Part shown: one piece after another, positions 7,136 to 14,713 of the stretch
Layout of the letters: each line of letters begins with the position of its first letter
How positions within the stretch are numbered: position 1 is the stretch's first letter
DNA from: Vulcanimicrobiota bacterium
Lineage (GTDB): Bacteria > Vulcanimicrobiota > Vulcanimicrobiia > Vulcanimicrobiales > Vulcanimicrobiaceae
Assembly: GCA_019245275.1 (NCBI GenBank)
Contig: JAFARW010000018.1
Coordinates: forward strand, 1-24,902
Length of the DNA stretch: 24,902 bases
Reading direction: 5' to 3'
Position numbers and translations under genes: made by a program
Notes under the pieces: generated by a model
Told to the model about the DNA's origin: nothing
What the model saw: the letters and a program-made list of their open reading frames with translations, nothing else
Database searches by the model: none

Positions 7136-8719
7136 ATGGACGTTCGCGTGCTTGACGGCCGAGGCTATGCGAAGTTCATCCTTGCGGGAACCTACTTCCT
7201 AAAAAAGTACCGCACCGTCCTGAACGATCTGAACGTCTTTCCCGTGCCCGACGGCGACACCGGCACGAACATGTTCCTGACCGTGCGGTCGGCGGCCTTA
7301 CAGGCGGCGCGCGTACAGGATCAGGCTCTCTCTGAGGTGGCCGCCGTTGCCGCCGAGGGAAGTTTGATGGGCGCGCGCGGCAACTCCGGCGTCATCATCT
7401 CGCAGATGATGCGCGGCTTCGCGCACCACGTCCGGCATCGAGCTGAGATCGACACCTTTACGCTCGCGACCGCCATGCGCGAAGCAGTCGCGGCTGCGCG
7501 CGCGGCGCTCGTGCGTCCGCTCGAGGGAACGATTCTTTCAGTCGCTGCCGCCGCCGCGGACGCCGCGTATCGGCTCGCGCTGCGCGAAAAAGACTTCTAT
7601 CGCGTGATCGCCGGCGCGCTGCTCGCAGCGGCAAAGGCGCTCGACCACACGATCGAACAATTGCCGGCGCTTAAGGAAGCGGGCGTCGTCGATGCCGGCG
7701 GCGCCGGGTTCGTCTACTTTTTGGAAGGCATCTTGCGATTTTTGCCCGATGCAACCTCGAGAACGACTGCGTTTCCGAGACGCCCGATCCGACGCACAAT
7801 CTTTACGCCCCGCCAAAGCGTCGGGGTGAACCGATTCTGCACTGAGTTCATCATTCAAGATGCAGATTGCGACCTCGAGCAACTGCGGCGGTCGCTCGAA
7901 ACGTCGGGTGATTCGCTGATCGTCGCGGGCGAGCGTCCAACCTACCGCGTTCACCTGCACACAAGTGTGCCTGAGAATGCACAGCGGATTGCCGCGAAAG
8001 CCGGTCATTTGCAGCACGTCAAGGTCGAAAACATGGAGCAGCAGCATCAGGTGCTGCTCGTGGATCGACCGTCAAAGCCGTTTTCGATCGTTGCGATCGT
8101 TCCGGGAGCCGGCTTTCAGAAGATCGCGCAAGAGCTCGGCGCGGAAGTTGCCGTGCTAGCGCAGGGAAATCCGAGCGTTCAAGAGTTGCTTTCGGCGATC
8201 AACGGCACACTGAGCGAGCGCGTTATTTTGCTGCCCAACGACTCGAACGTAATGCTCGCAGCTCGCGAAGCGGCATCGCGATCGATCCATAGCGTCGATG
8301 TCATCCCGACGCGGGACGTTTTGGGCGGACTTGCCGCGCTGCTCGCGCTACGCGGTTGCGAAAGCATTCCGAGCGACGAGGAACTCTTGGAAACGATCTC
8401 CAGAACACGCACCGCAAGCGTCTTTCATGCGGCGAAGGGAGCGAAGCTCAACGGCGCTTCCGTTCAGGCGGGATCGCCGGCGGCACTTTACGATGGCCGT
8501 CTCTTTGCCGGAGCGACACTTGCTGAGGCGGCACGCAATGCGCTGAGCGCGATGGACGTGCGTTCAGACGGCTTGATCACGCTGTATTACGGCGGCGGAC
8601 AGAGCGAGGGTGATGCGCAGCACTTGCAGGACGAGCTTGCTCGCGCGCTCGACGTCGACGTCGAATACTACTTCGGTGGTCAGCCGGGGCAAGAATACTT
8701 GATTTCTTACGATGAATAG
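7136..8719 (+). CDS. fakA: Fatty acid kinase, ATP-binding catalytic subunit (DAK domain; YloV family)
   Basis: FakA phosphorylates a fatty acid carried by a FakB (DegV) partner to acyl-phosphate, the substrate of PlsY and PlsX. The 527-residue protein has the N-terminal DAK/DhaL nucleotide domain with PVPDGDTGTNM (36-46) carrying the Mg-binding aspartates, GARGNSGVIISQ (79-90) and AGVVDAGGAGF (about 182-192). The middle and C-terminal FakA domains follow, ending GQPGQEYLISYDE. Length is close to Bacillus YloV (about 550). The yloU/asp23 gene that usually precedes it in Firmicutes is missing. The stop overlaps the plsX start, and a FakB candidate lies just downstream, so the pathway context supports the call. 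Confidence 0.92.
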   Translation: MDVRVLDGRGYAKFILAGTYFLKKYRTVLNDLNVFPVPDGDTGTNMFLTVRSAALQAARVQDQALSEVAAVAAEGSLMGARGNSGVIISQMMRGFAHHVRHRAEIDTFTLATAMREAVAAARAALVRPLEGTILSVAAAAADAAYRLALREKDFYRVIAGALLAAAKALDHTIEQLPALKEAGVVDAGGAGFVYFLEGILRFLPDATSRTTAFPRRPIRRTIFTPRQSVGVNRFCTEFIIQDADCDLEQLRRSLETSGDSLIVAGERPTYRVHLHTSVPENAQRIAAKAGHLQHVKVENMEQQHQVLLVDRPSKPFSIVAIVPGAGFQKIAQELGAEVAVLAQGNPSVQELLSAINGTLSERVILLPNDSNVMLAAREAASRSIHSVDVIPTRDVLGGLAALLALRGCESIPSDEELLETISRTRTASVFHAAKGAKLNGASVQAGSPAALYDGRLFAGATLAEAARNALSAMDVRSDGLITLYYGGGQSEGDAQHLQDELARALDVDVEYYFGGQPGQEYLISYDE

Positions 8720-9734
8720 CGCTGCGCCTCGCCGTTCGACGATCGCGGTCGATGCAATGGGCGGTGATTTTGCGCCTCGCGAGATCGTCGCCGGTGCGCT
8801 TTTGGCGGCCCAGGACGACTATGCCGACATTATTCTCGTCGGCGATGAAGAGCAAGTACGGCCACTGCTCCAGGGGCCGAATGCATCGCGCATCACGGTC
8901 GTTCATGCGGCTGAAGCCGTGCCGATGGATCAAAGTCCATCGGCGGCGCTCCGCTCCGCGGATCGGACGAGTTTGGGAATCGCAATCAATCTCGTGCGAG
9001 AAGGGCGGGCGGATGCCGTTGTCTCCGCCGGCAATAGTGGCGCATTCTTAGCAATCGCGCTGATTCGCTTGCGAACGATCGAAGGAATTGCGCGTCCGGC
9101 GATCGCGACGGTATTGCCGGCGATCAGCGGCCCGAGTGTGATGCTCGATGCCGGCGCGAACGTTGATTGCCGGCCTGAGTGGCTCGAGCAATTTGCGATC
9201 ATGGGGTCGGCGTATGCGATCGCGGTTCTGCGCATCGCAAATCCGCGCGTCGCGCTGCTTTCAGTAGGCGAAGAACGCAGTAAGGGCAACCAGCAAGTGA
9301 TCGAAGCCGCAAAGCGTCTCGACGAGGCGCCGGTCAACTTCATCGGCAACATCGACGGCAAAGACGTGCTGATGAATGCTGCCGACGTGATCGTTACGGA
9401 TGGTTTTGTTGGAAACGTCGTCTTAAAAGTCGCGGAAGGCATCACTTCGGGCCTCGGCCGCGTCCTGCGCAACTCGCTGCTCAACGGCAGCCTCATGACA
9501 CGTTTCGGCGCCTTTCTGATCCTGCCGCCGCTGCGCCGTCTGCGCGAAACGTATAACTACGAAACCTACGGCGGCGCACCGCTGCTCGGGTTGCGCGGAA
9601 ACTGCATCGTCACACACGGCCGCGCGAATCGCACGGCCTTGGCGAGCGCGGTGCGCGCGGCAGCGGAAGAAGTACGCGCGGATGTCATCGGAAAGATCGC
9701 GGCGCTTGTCGCGCCGATGATGACTAAAGCCTAG
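8712..9734 (+). CDS. plsX: Phosphate acyltransferase PlsX
   Basis: PlsX interconverts acyl-ACP and acyl-phosphate, feeding PlsY and phosphatidic acid synthesis; it is a peripheral membrane enzyme. The 340-residue product shows IAVDAMGGDFAP (11-22), SAGNSGAF near 106, DAGANVDCRPEWL, SVGEERSKGN, and GFVGNVVLKVAEG. The ATG start overlaps the end of fakA by 8 bases, so both are likely translated together. The TAG stop shares the palindrome CTAG (9731-9734) with the stop of the convergent GNAT gene. Confidence 0.97.
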   Translation: MNSAAPRRSTIAVDAMGGDFAPREIVAGALLAAQDDYADIILVGDEEQVRPLLQGPNASRITVVHAAEAVPMDQSPSAALRSADRTSLGIAINLVREGRADAVVSAGNSGAFLAIALIRLRTIEGIARPAIATVLPAISGPSVMLDAGANVDCRPEWLEQFAIMGSAYAIAVLRIANPRVALLSVGEERSKGNQQVIEAAKRLDEAPVNFIGNIDGKDVLMNAADVIVTDGFVGNVVLKVAEGITSGLGRVLRNSLLNGSLMTRFGAFLILPPLRRLRETYNYETYGGAPLLGLRGNCIVTHGRANRTALASAVRAAAEEVRADVIGKIAALVAPMMTKA

Positions 9735-10255
9735 AGCCGCAGCTCCCAGCGATTGACGTCCTGCTCGTAGTTTATCGGGCCAGGAATTTTGTTGAAACGC
9801 CCAACGAACGTAAAGCCCAACTTCTCGAGCACTCTATTCGGCGCGGAATTGCCGGCATATGGCTCGCAGATCACGCGCTTTAAATGCAGACGCCGGCGAA
9901 AATAGAGGACGGATTTTCGAAAGAATTCGGTACCGACTCCGCTCCTGCGAAGGGCCGCATCCCACAAGTGGAGATGAATATATGCCTGCTCGCCGATCTC
10001 GATCTGGTTGATGCTCGAGTGCCCTACGAGCCGGTCGTCATAGAACCAGCCGACATAGAGTCTATCCTTGCGATTGTCGGGTCTTTCCTGATCCGCGAGG
10101 ACCTCGCGCAGCCAATCGTCGCGGCTGGGAAAACGGCTGCGGTCCGCTCCCATCCCGCGAAGATAAGCATCGTCGGCATCTAAGAAGTAGTCAATCATTC
10201 CCGCAAACTCTTCGCGAGAGGAAAAGGGGCGAACGTCGATCTTGAGTGTCGCCAT
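9731..10255 (-). CDS. GNAT-family N-acetyltransferase
   Basis: The 174-residue protein has the GNAT fold, with the acetyl-CoA loop RRSGVGTEFF and the typical end NSAPNRVLEKLGFTFVGRF, as in RimJ/RimL-like enzymes. The substrate cannot be read from sequence. ATG 10255 is preferred; earlier in-frame starts (for example 10279) only add non-conserved residues. The gene is inverted inside the fakA-plsX-fakB run. Its stop shares CTAG with the plsX stop, and its start overlaps the start of the degV gene by 14 bases. Its whole transcript is therefore flanked by antisense transcription. Confidence 0.85.
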   Translation of the reverse strand: MATLKIDVRPFSSREEFAGMIDYFLDADDAYLRGMGADRSRFPSRDDWLREVLADQERPDNRKDRLYVGWFYDDRLVGHSSINQIEIGEQAYIHLHLWDAALRRSGVGTEFFRKSVLYFRRRLHLKRVICEPYAGNSAPNRVLEKLGFTFVGRFNKIPGPINYEQDVNRWELRL

Positions 10256-11099
10256 TGTTACGGATAGCACGTCCGACATCGATCCTGCGCGCGCGCAACG
10301 ACTAGGAGTCGACGTCGTTCCTCTCTTCGTAATTTTCGGGGAGCGAAGCTTCAAGGACTACATTGAGCTGACCCGTGTTCAATTCTACGAGATGCTCGAG
10401 CGGGAATCGGTATTGCCGATCACGTCGCAGCCGACGGCGGCCATGTTCGAAGAGGTCTTCAAGGAGCACGTGTCCGCCGGCCGCGATATCGTCTGTGTTG
10501 TGATCTCGCAAGCGCTTTCCGGAACGATCAATGCAGCGTCGAGCGCCGCAGCGCGTTTTCCGGATGCACATATCGAGGTCGTCGATTCGCAGACCGTCGC
10601 CGGCGGTTTAGGTTTGCAGGTTGAGCAAGCCGTCCGGCTTAGCGCTCGCGGCGCGTCCGCCGATGAGATTGCCGAGACTCTGCGGCAAGATTGGGAGCCG
10701 CAACGACTCTTCGCGATGGCGCCGGATCTTTCGCACCTCGAGCGCATGGGCCGCATCGGTAAGGCGAAGGCGATTCTCGGAACGCTGCTACGGATCGTCC
10801 CGGTTCTCCGTCTTCATGGCGGGGTTGTCGAAGTTGAAGCGCAGGTCCGTACCTTTAAGCGAGCGGTCGAAGTCATGATCGAAGCAGCGCTAAGTTTGGT
10901 TAAAGACTACGCCTCGACGCGACTTTTGATCATGCACACGAATGCGCAGGCGCTTGCGGAGCGTGTCGAAGCGGATCTGCAATTGCAATTGCGCGAGCCG
11001 GTCCGCTCGCTCGAGATCCTTGAAGCGGGTCCCGTTATTGCGGCGCACGCGGGCCGAGGGGCCGTCGGTATTTTCGTTTTGGAAGATCGCGTGCCATGA
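10242..11099 (+). CDS. fakB: DegV-family fatty-acid-binding protein (FakB-like)
   Basis: DegV proteins bind a fatty acid and, as FakB, present it to FakA for phosphorylation. The 285-residue protein shows the family hallmarks TDSTSD (7-12), ITSQPT (60-65), SQALSGT (89-95) contacting the carboxylate, VVDSQTVAGGLG and RMGRIGKAKAILG. The TTG start gives the canonical MSVAIVTDSTSD. Its position near fakA and plsX supports the FakB role; which fatty acids it prefers is not readable. It runs into hemW by an ATGA overlap. Confidence 0.9.
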   Translation: MSVAIVTDSTSDIDPARAQRLGVDVVPLFVIFGERSFKDYIELTRVQFYEMLERESVLPITSQPTAAMFEEVFKEHVSAGRDIVCVVISQALSGTINAASSAAARFPDAHIEVVDSQTVAGGLGLQVEQAVRLSARGASADEIAETLRQDWEPQRLFAMAPDLSHLERMGRIGKAKAILGTLLRIVPVLRLHGGVVEVEAQVRTFKRAVEVMIEAALSLVKDYASTRLLIMHTNAQALAERVEADLQLQLREPVRSLEILEAGPVIAAHAGRGAVGIFVLEDRVP

Positions 11100-12214
11100 G
11101 CGGAATTTACGTGCACCTGCCGTTTTGCCCATATATCTGTCCGTATTGCGACTTCGCGAAGTGGCCGTATCGCCGTTCGATGGCCGAACTATACTTGCGC
11201 GCACTCGAGCGTGAGATCGATGAAACGCCGCCTTTTCGTGCGAGCACGCTTTACTTTGGCGGCGGTACGCCGAATACATATAGTTCACGAGAGATTGCCG
11301 CCCTGATCGACCGCCTATCGACGCGCTTTGGGCCGTTCGATGAGGTCAGCATTGAAGTCAACCCCGATCTCATTGCCGGCGACGAGCCTTCGGAATATCT
11401 GCGCGCCGGAGTCAATCGTCTCTCGATCGGCGTGCAATCGATGATCCCGGACGAGATCCGAACGCTCGGCAGACGACATGCTCCCACGGATGTCGCGCGT
11501 GTCGTCGCTGGCGCGCGCGCTGCGCGGTTGCAATCGATCTCGATGGATCTGATTTTCGCCGTGCCCGGCCAGACGCTCGAAAGCTGGTCGCAGACGCTGA
11601 GTCAGGCAATCGCGCTGAACCCCGATCACATTTCGGTCTATGGATTGACGGTTGAAGAGGGAACGCCGTTCTGGGAGTGGCGGGCGCGTGAGCCGGCCGC
11701 TTTCTTCGATGACGTCGCCGAAGCGTCGCTGTACGAGCGCGCAATCGAGATGCTCGACAGGGCTGGGTATCAGCAATATGAGGTCAGCAACTTTGCTCGG
11801 ATGGGTCACGAATGCGCGCACAACTTGAATTACTGGCAAAACGGAGAGTACATGGGGTTTGGCGTCGGAGCCGCGAGCTTCTTGGATGGCGTGCGATCGG
11901 TTCACACGCGATCGCTGGCGGAATATATTGAGGCGGTCGAGAGTGGGCGCGAGATTCCATCGCAGAGAGAGACGCTTAAAGACGCGGCTCGCACGGGGGA
12001 GGCTGCGATGTTAGCGTTGCGTACGAGGCGCGGCGTGCATTTCGCGGATTTTAAGGAGCGTTACGGGATCGACTTTCTGCAGTTTTACGCGCCCGTGATC
12101 GGCGACTTGCGGGCCGCCGGCCTGCTCGACGTTGACGATCAAACGGCACGCCTAACGAAGCGCGGGCTTTTCCTGGCAAACGACGTCTGCGGAGCGTTCG
12201 TCACATTCGCATAA
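11096..12214 (+). CDS. hemW: Radical SAM heme chaperone HemW-like protein
   Basis: The 372-residue protein opens with MSGIYVHLPF and the radical SAM signature C11-x3-C15-x2-C18 (CPYICPYCDF) that holds the 4Fe-4S cluster. It continues with YFGGGTPNTY and SIGVQSM. The C-terminal HemN domain follows. HemW family members bind heme and are thought to deliver it to respiratory enzymes; they were formerly mis-named oxygen-independent coproporphyrinogen III oxidase. Length matches HemW rather than the longer HemN. The ATG overlaps the degV stop. Confidence 0.93.
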   Translation: MSGIYVHLPFCPYICPYCDFAKWPYRRSMAELYLRALEREIDETPPFRASTLYFGGGTPNTYSSREIAALIDRLSTRFGPFDEVSIEVNPDLIAGDEPSEYLRAGVNRLSIGVQSMIPDEIRTLGRRHAPTDVARVVAGARAARLQSISMDLIFAVPGQTLESWSQTLSQAIALNPDHISVYGLTVEEGTPFWEWRAREPAAFFDDVAEASLYERAIEMLDRAGYQQYEVSNFARMGHECAHNLNYWQNGEYMGFGVGAASFLDGVRSVHTRSLAEYIEAVESGREIPSQRETLKDAARTGEAAMLALRTRRGVHFADFKERYGIDFLQFYAPVIGDLRAAGLLDVDDQTARLTKRGLFLANDVCGAFVTFA

Positions 12215-12246
12215 GAACGACAAGAACGGCGAATCTCTCCGGCACG

Positions 12247-13299
12247 CTGCTGCGGTTCGTTTTTGCGGCGGTCTTCGGAGTCACCGGGTTTCTGCTCGGG
12301 CGCGAAGCGTATCTGCACCTCTTTTCGCTGCATTTTGCGAACGAGATGATGCAGATCGTCTTGACGATCGTTTCGCCGGTCGTGGGCGCGGTGATCGGGG
12401 TTGCGCTTGCGCCCGTTGCGCAGTCGTTCTTCGAAGATGAACTGAACGCGGTTGAAACGGCCATCGACCGGCTTGCCCCCGCCGAATTGGCGGGTGGCGC
12501 GGTCGGGCTCATCGTCGGCTTGATCGTGGCCTTTCTTATAAAGAACATCCTATTCGAGTTCATCACCGTTGCCGGACGCGCCGGCAGCTATATCGCGATT
12601 CTGCTCTACATCATCATCAGCGTCTTTACGGCGTATCTCGGTGCGCGCGTCGGTGCAAAGCAACGGATCGTACCGCTCCCGGAGAACTCGACACTGAGCT
12701 CGGTCGGCTCAAATCCAAAGATCGTCGACACGTCCGTCATCGTTGACGGTCGAATCACGGAGATCGTCGAGAGCGGTTTTCTCGAGGGACCGTTGATCTT
12801 GCCGCGATTCGTTTTGCGCGAGCTGCAGTTGATCGCAGATTCGCTGGATTCGATCAAGCGCGTCCGTGGGCGGCGTGGTTTGGAGGTACTCAGCCGGCTG
12901 CAAGAGTTCACGGCGGTACAGATCAGCGAGCGCGATTACCCAGACGTCGTCGGCGCGGCAGTCGACGCGAAGCTCGTACGCCTCGCGCAGGAACTAAATG
13001 CGAAACTTCTGACCAACGACTACAACCTGAACAAAGTCGCGCAAGTCGAAGGCGTCGCCGTTCTCAACATCAACGAACTCGCGAACGCCGTCAAACCGGT
13101 CGTCCTTCCTGGCGAAGAACTACACGTTCAAGTGATCCGCGAAGGCAAGGAGCCGCATCAAGGCGTCGGCTATTTGGATGACGGCACGATGATCGTCGTT
13201 GAAAATGGCCGCCGCCTGTTGGGCGAAGCGACCGACGTGATTGTGACTAGCGTCTTGCAAACCGTCGCGGGTCGCATGATTTTTGCCCGCGTGAAATAG
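12247..13299 (+). CDS. yacL: YacL-type PIN-TRAM membrane protein (start uncertain, non-ATG)
   Basis: The protein combines four membrane segments with a PIN nuclease-like domain (VDTSVIVDGR with an acidic residue near 161, LRELQLIADS, LTNDYNLNKVA) and a C-terminal TRAM domain (LPGEELHVQVIREG). It resembles Bacillus YacL and the Thermus homologue; the function is unsettled, with RNA cleavage or binding likely. The first ATG, 12346, lies after a well-formed first membrane segment (LLRFVFAAVFGVTGFLLG) that YacL proteins also have. No ATG, GTG or TTG exists between the in-frame stop at 12133 and 12346. CTG 12247 gives a YacL-like start and 350 residues; CTG 12250, CTG 12187, ATT 12205 and ATA 12211 are alternatives. 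In Bacillus yacL also precedes ispD. Confidence 0.85.
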   Translation: MLRFVFAAVFGVTGFLLGREAYLHLFSLHFANEMMQIVLTIVSPVVGAVIGVALAPVAQSFFEDELNAVETAIDRLAPAELAGGAVGLIVGLIVAFLIKNILFEFITVAGRAGSYIAILLYIIISVFTAYLGARVGAKQRIVPLPENSTLSSVGSNPKIVDTSVIVDGRITEIVESGFLEGPLILPRFVLRELQLIADSLDSIKRVRGRRGLEVLSRLQEFTAVQISERDYPDVVGAAVDAKLVRLAQELNAKLLTNDYNLNKVAQVEGVAVLNINELANAVKPVVLPGEELHVQVIREGKEPHQGVGYLDDGTMIVVENGRRLLGEATDVIVTSVLQTVAGRMIFARVK

Positions 13300-13310
13300 T
13301 AGCCCGATCG

Positions 13311-14612
13311 CTAGAGCGTTTTGAGACCGGCTCCGGCAATCATGGGCGCATCAAACATCGGAAGCGAGCGCGAGAAGAGCACCGGTATCTCCCGCGACTG
13401 AGCTGCGTTCTTCAGGTGTGACGTTGCTTCCGACGTCATCCCTAAAGCCGTCTCAACGCATGCCAAATACCAAGACGGAACGTACGCCTTGGTTTGTCGC
13501 GCCCGCATTTGTGCAAGCACCGCGCGAGCAGCGTCCTCACGGCCGCATTCGGCTGATGCGCGAGCCGTCAGGTAGGACAGATCGCGATCTTCCGTCGCGC
13601 TCAGATGGCTGATGTCAGCGAGGCACGCATCCGGCTTCCCATCGAAGAGCGAGGCGAGACCAAGCCATTCTTTTGCTAAGCTGAAGTCCGCATCGACCTC
13701 GAGCACACCCGAAAAGCACTTCTTAGCGGCCTTGTACGTCCCGCGATGAACGAGCACGCGACCGAGCAAATAGAGAAGAGCCAGCGATGAGGGTGCGTTT
13801 TGCATCGCGCGATAGCATTGGCAGAGTGCCTCATCGATGTCGCCGGTACACAGATTGAACCAGACGAGGTTCTGTCTTACGAGCGGTGATTCCGGATCGA
13901 GATCGAGCGCGGTCGACAGCGAATTTCTCGCAGCCACGATGTCCCAATCCGCGAAAATCGCGACTTCGGAAAGAAGAGCATGCGCATCGGCTAGTTGAGG
14001 ATACAGCGCGAGCGTGCGCGTGAGCATCGCCTTCGATTGTTCGAACGCATCGGCAGGCGCCGAATACATGTACTCCGCCAAAAGCGCGCATGCGCGTGCG
14101 AGTCCGAGCAGAGCCGGCGCGTATTCTTCGTCGAGCGCAAGGGCCTCTTCAAAATGGTGCTGCGCAAGGTGGATCGTTGCCGCAGTACGTTTTTCCAGCA
14201 GCTGGTTGCCGATCGAGCAAAGCCGCACCAGCTCGGCGTCGGCGTCATTGAGCGGTGGCCTCGCTTGACCGGCACGGACTTCTGCGGCGAGGCGGTATCC
14301 GCGACCGCTGACGCTCAGGATGTAAGGATGACGATCGTCGTATTCTTTTAAAACGTTGCGCAGCATAAAGATGTGCTGCGCCAGATTGCTGTCACTGGTT
14401 TCGTCGTCCGGCCACACTTGCGAGAAGAACGTCCCCTTATCTACCGTCGTGCCGCGGGCTTGCACGAGCAGAAGGAGCACTCTGAAGAGCTTCTCGGGCA
14501 GCCGGCACATCCGGCCGCCGGAGAACAACGTTCGGCTCGTCGGATCCAGCAAGAAAGGGCCAAAGGCAAAAGGTGCTATCGCTTCACGAGCCTCCGTAAA
14601 ATCAACGCTCAA
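13311..14612 (-). CDS. Winged-helix (OmpR/PhoB type) regulator with TPR-like C-terminal region
   Basis: The 433-residue protein has an OmpR/CadC-type winged-helix DNA-binding domain at about 15-110. It includes the recognition part SDSNLAQHIFMLRNVL and the wing HPYILSVSGRGYRL. About 300 residues of helical TPR-like repeats follow. No receiver domain or membrane segment is seen, so it is neither a classic response regulator nor CadC itself; the HilA-like layout is closer. The start is TTG 14612 with AAGGA just upstream; the first ATG would cut into the DNA-binding domain. It is inverted between yacL and ispD, converges on yacL with 11 bases between, and shares a 101-base upstream region with ispD. 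Its target genes are unknown. Confidence 0.85.
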   Translation of the reverse strand: MSVDFTEAREAIAPFAFGPFLLDPTSRTLFSGGRMCRLPEKLFRVLLLLVQARGTTVDKGTFFSQVWPDDETSDSNLAQHIFMLRNVLKEYDDRHPYILSVSGRGYRLAAEVRAGQARPPLNDADAELVRLCSIGNQLLEKRTAATIHLAQHHFEEALALDEEYAPALLGLARACALLAEYMYSAPADAFEQSKAMLTRTLALYPQLADAHALLSEVAIFADWDIVAARNSLSTALDLDPESPLVRQNLVWFNLCTGDIDEALCQCYRAMQNAPSSLALLYLLGRVLVHRGTYKAAKKCFSGVLEVDADFSLAKEWLGLASLFDGKPDACLADISHLSATEDRDLSYLTARASAECGREDAARAVLAQMRARQTKAYVPSWYLACVETALGMTSEATSHLKNAAQSREIPVLFSRSLPMFDAPMIAGAGLKTL

Positions 14613-14650
14613 CTTTCCTTAGGTGTGCCGGCGAACGCTGCCGCGGGAAG

Positions 14651-14671
14651 ACTAAATATTATTTGATATTA
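14651..14671. promoter_or_regulatory. AT-rich island, probable divergent promoter region
   Basis: In the 101 bases between the divergent regulator and ispD starts, ACTAAATATTATTTGATATT stands out against GC-rich surroundings. It contains TATTAT on the + strand as a possible -10; no clear -35 is seen on either strand. It could also be an operator of the adjacent regulator. Confidence 0.35.
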
Positions 14672-14698
14672 GGCGCAGGTTGAGCCCAAGCGGCTTCT

Positions 14699-14707
14699 AA
14701 AAGGAGG
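14699..14707 (+). promoter_or_regulatory. Strong Shine-Dalgarno site of ispD
   Basis: AAAAGGAGG lies 6 bases before ATG 14714. It is the strongest ribosome-binding site in the window, as expected for the first gene of a new transcription unit. Confidence 0.7.
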
Positions 14708-14713
14708 CGGTCG

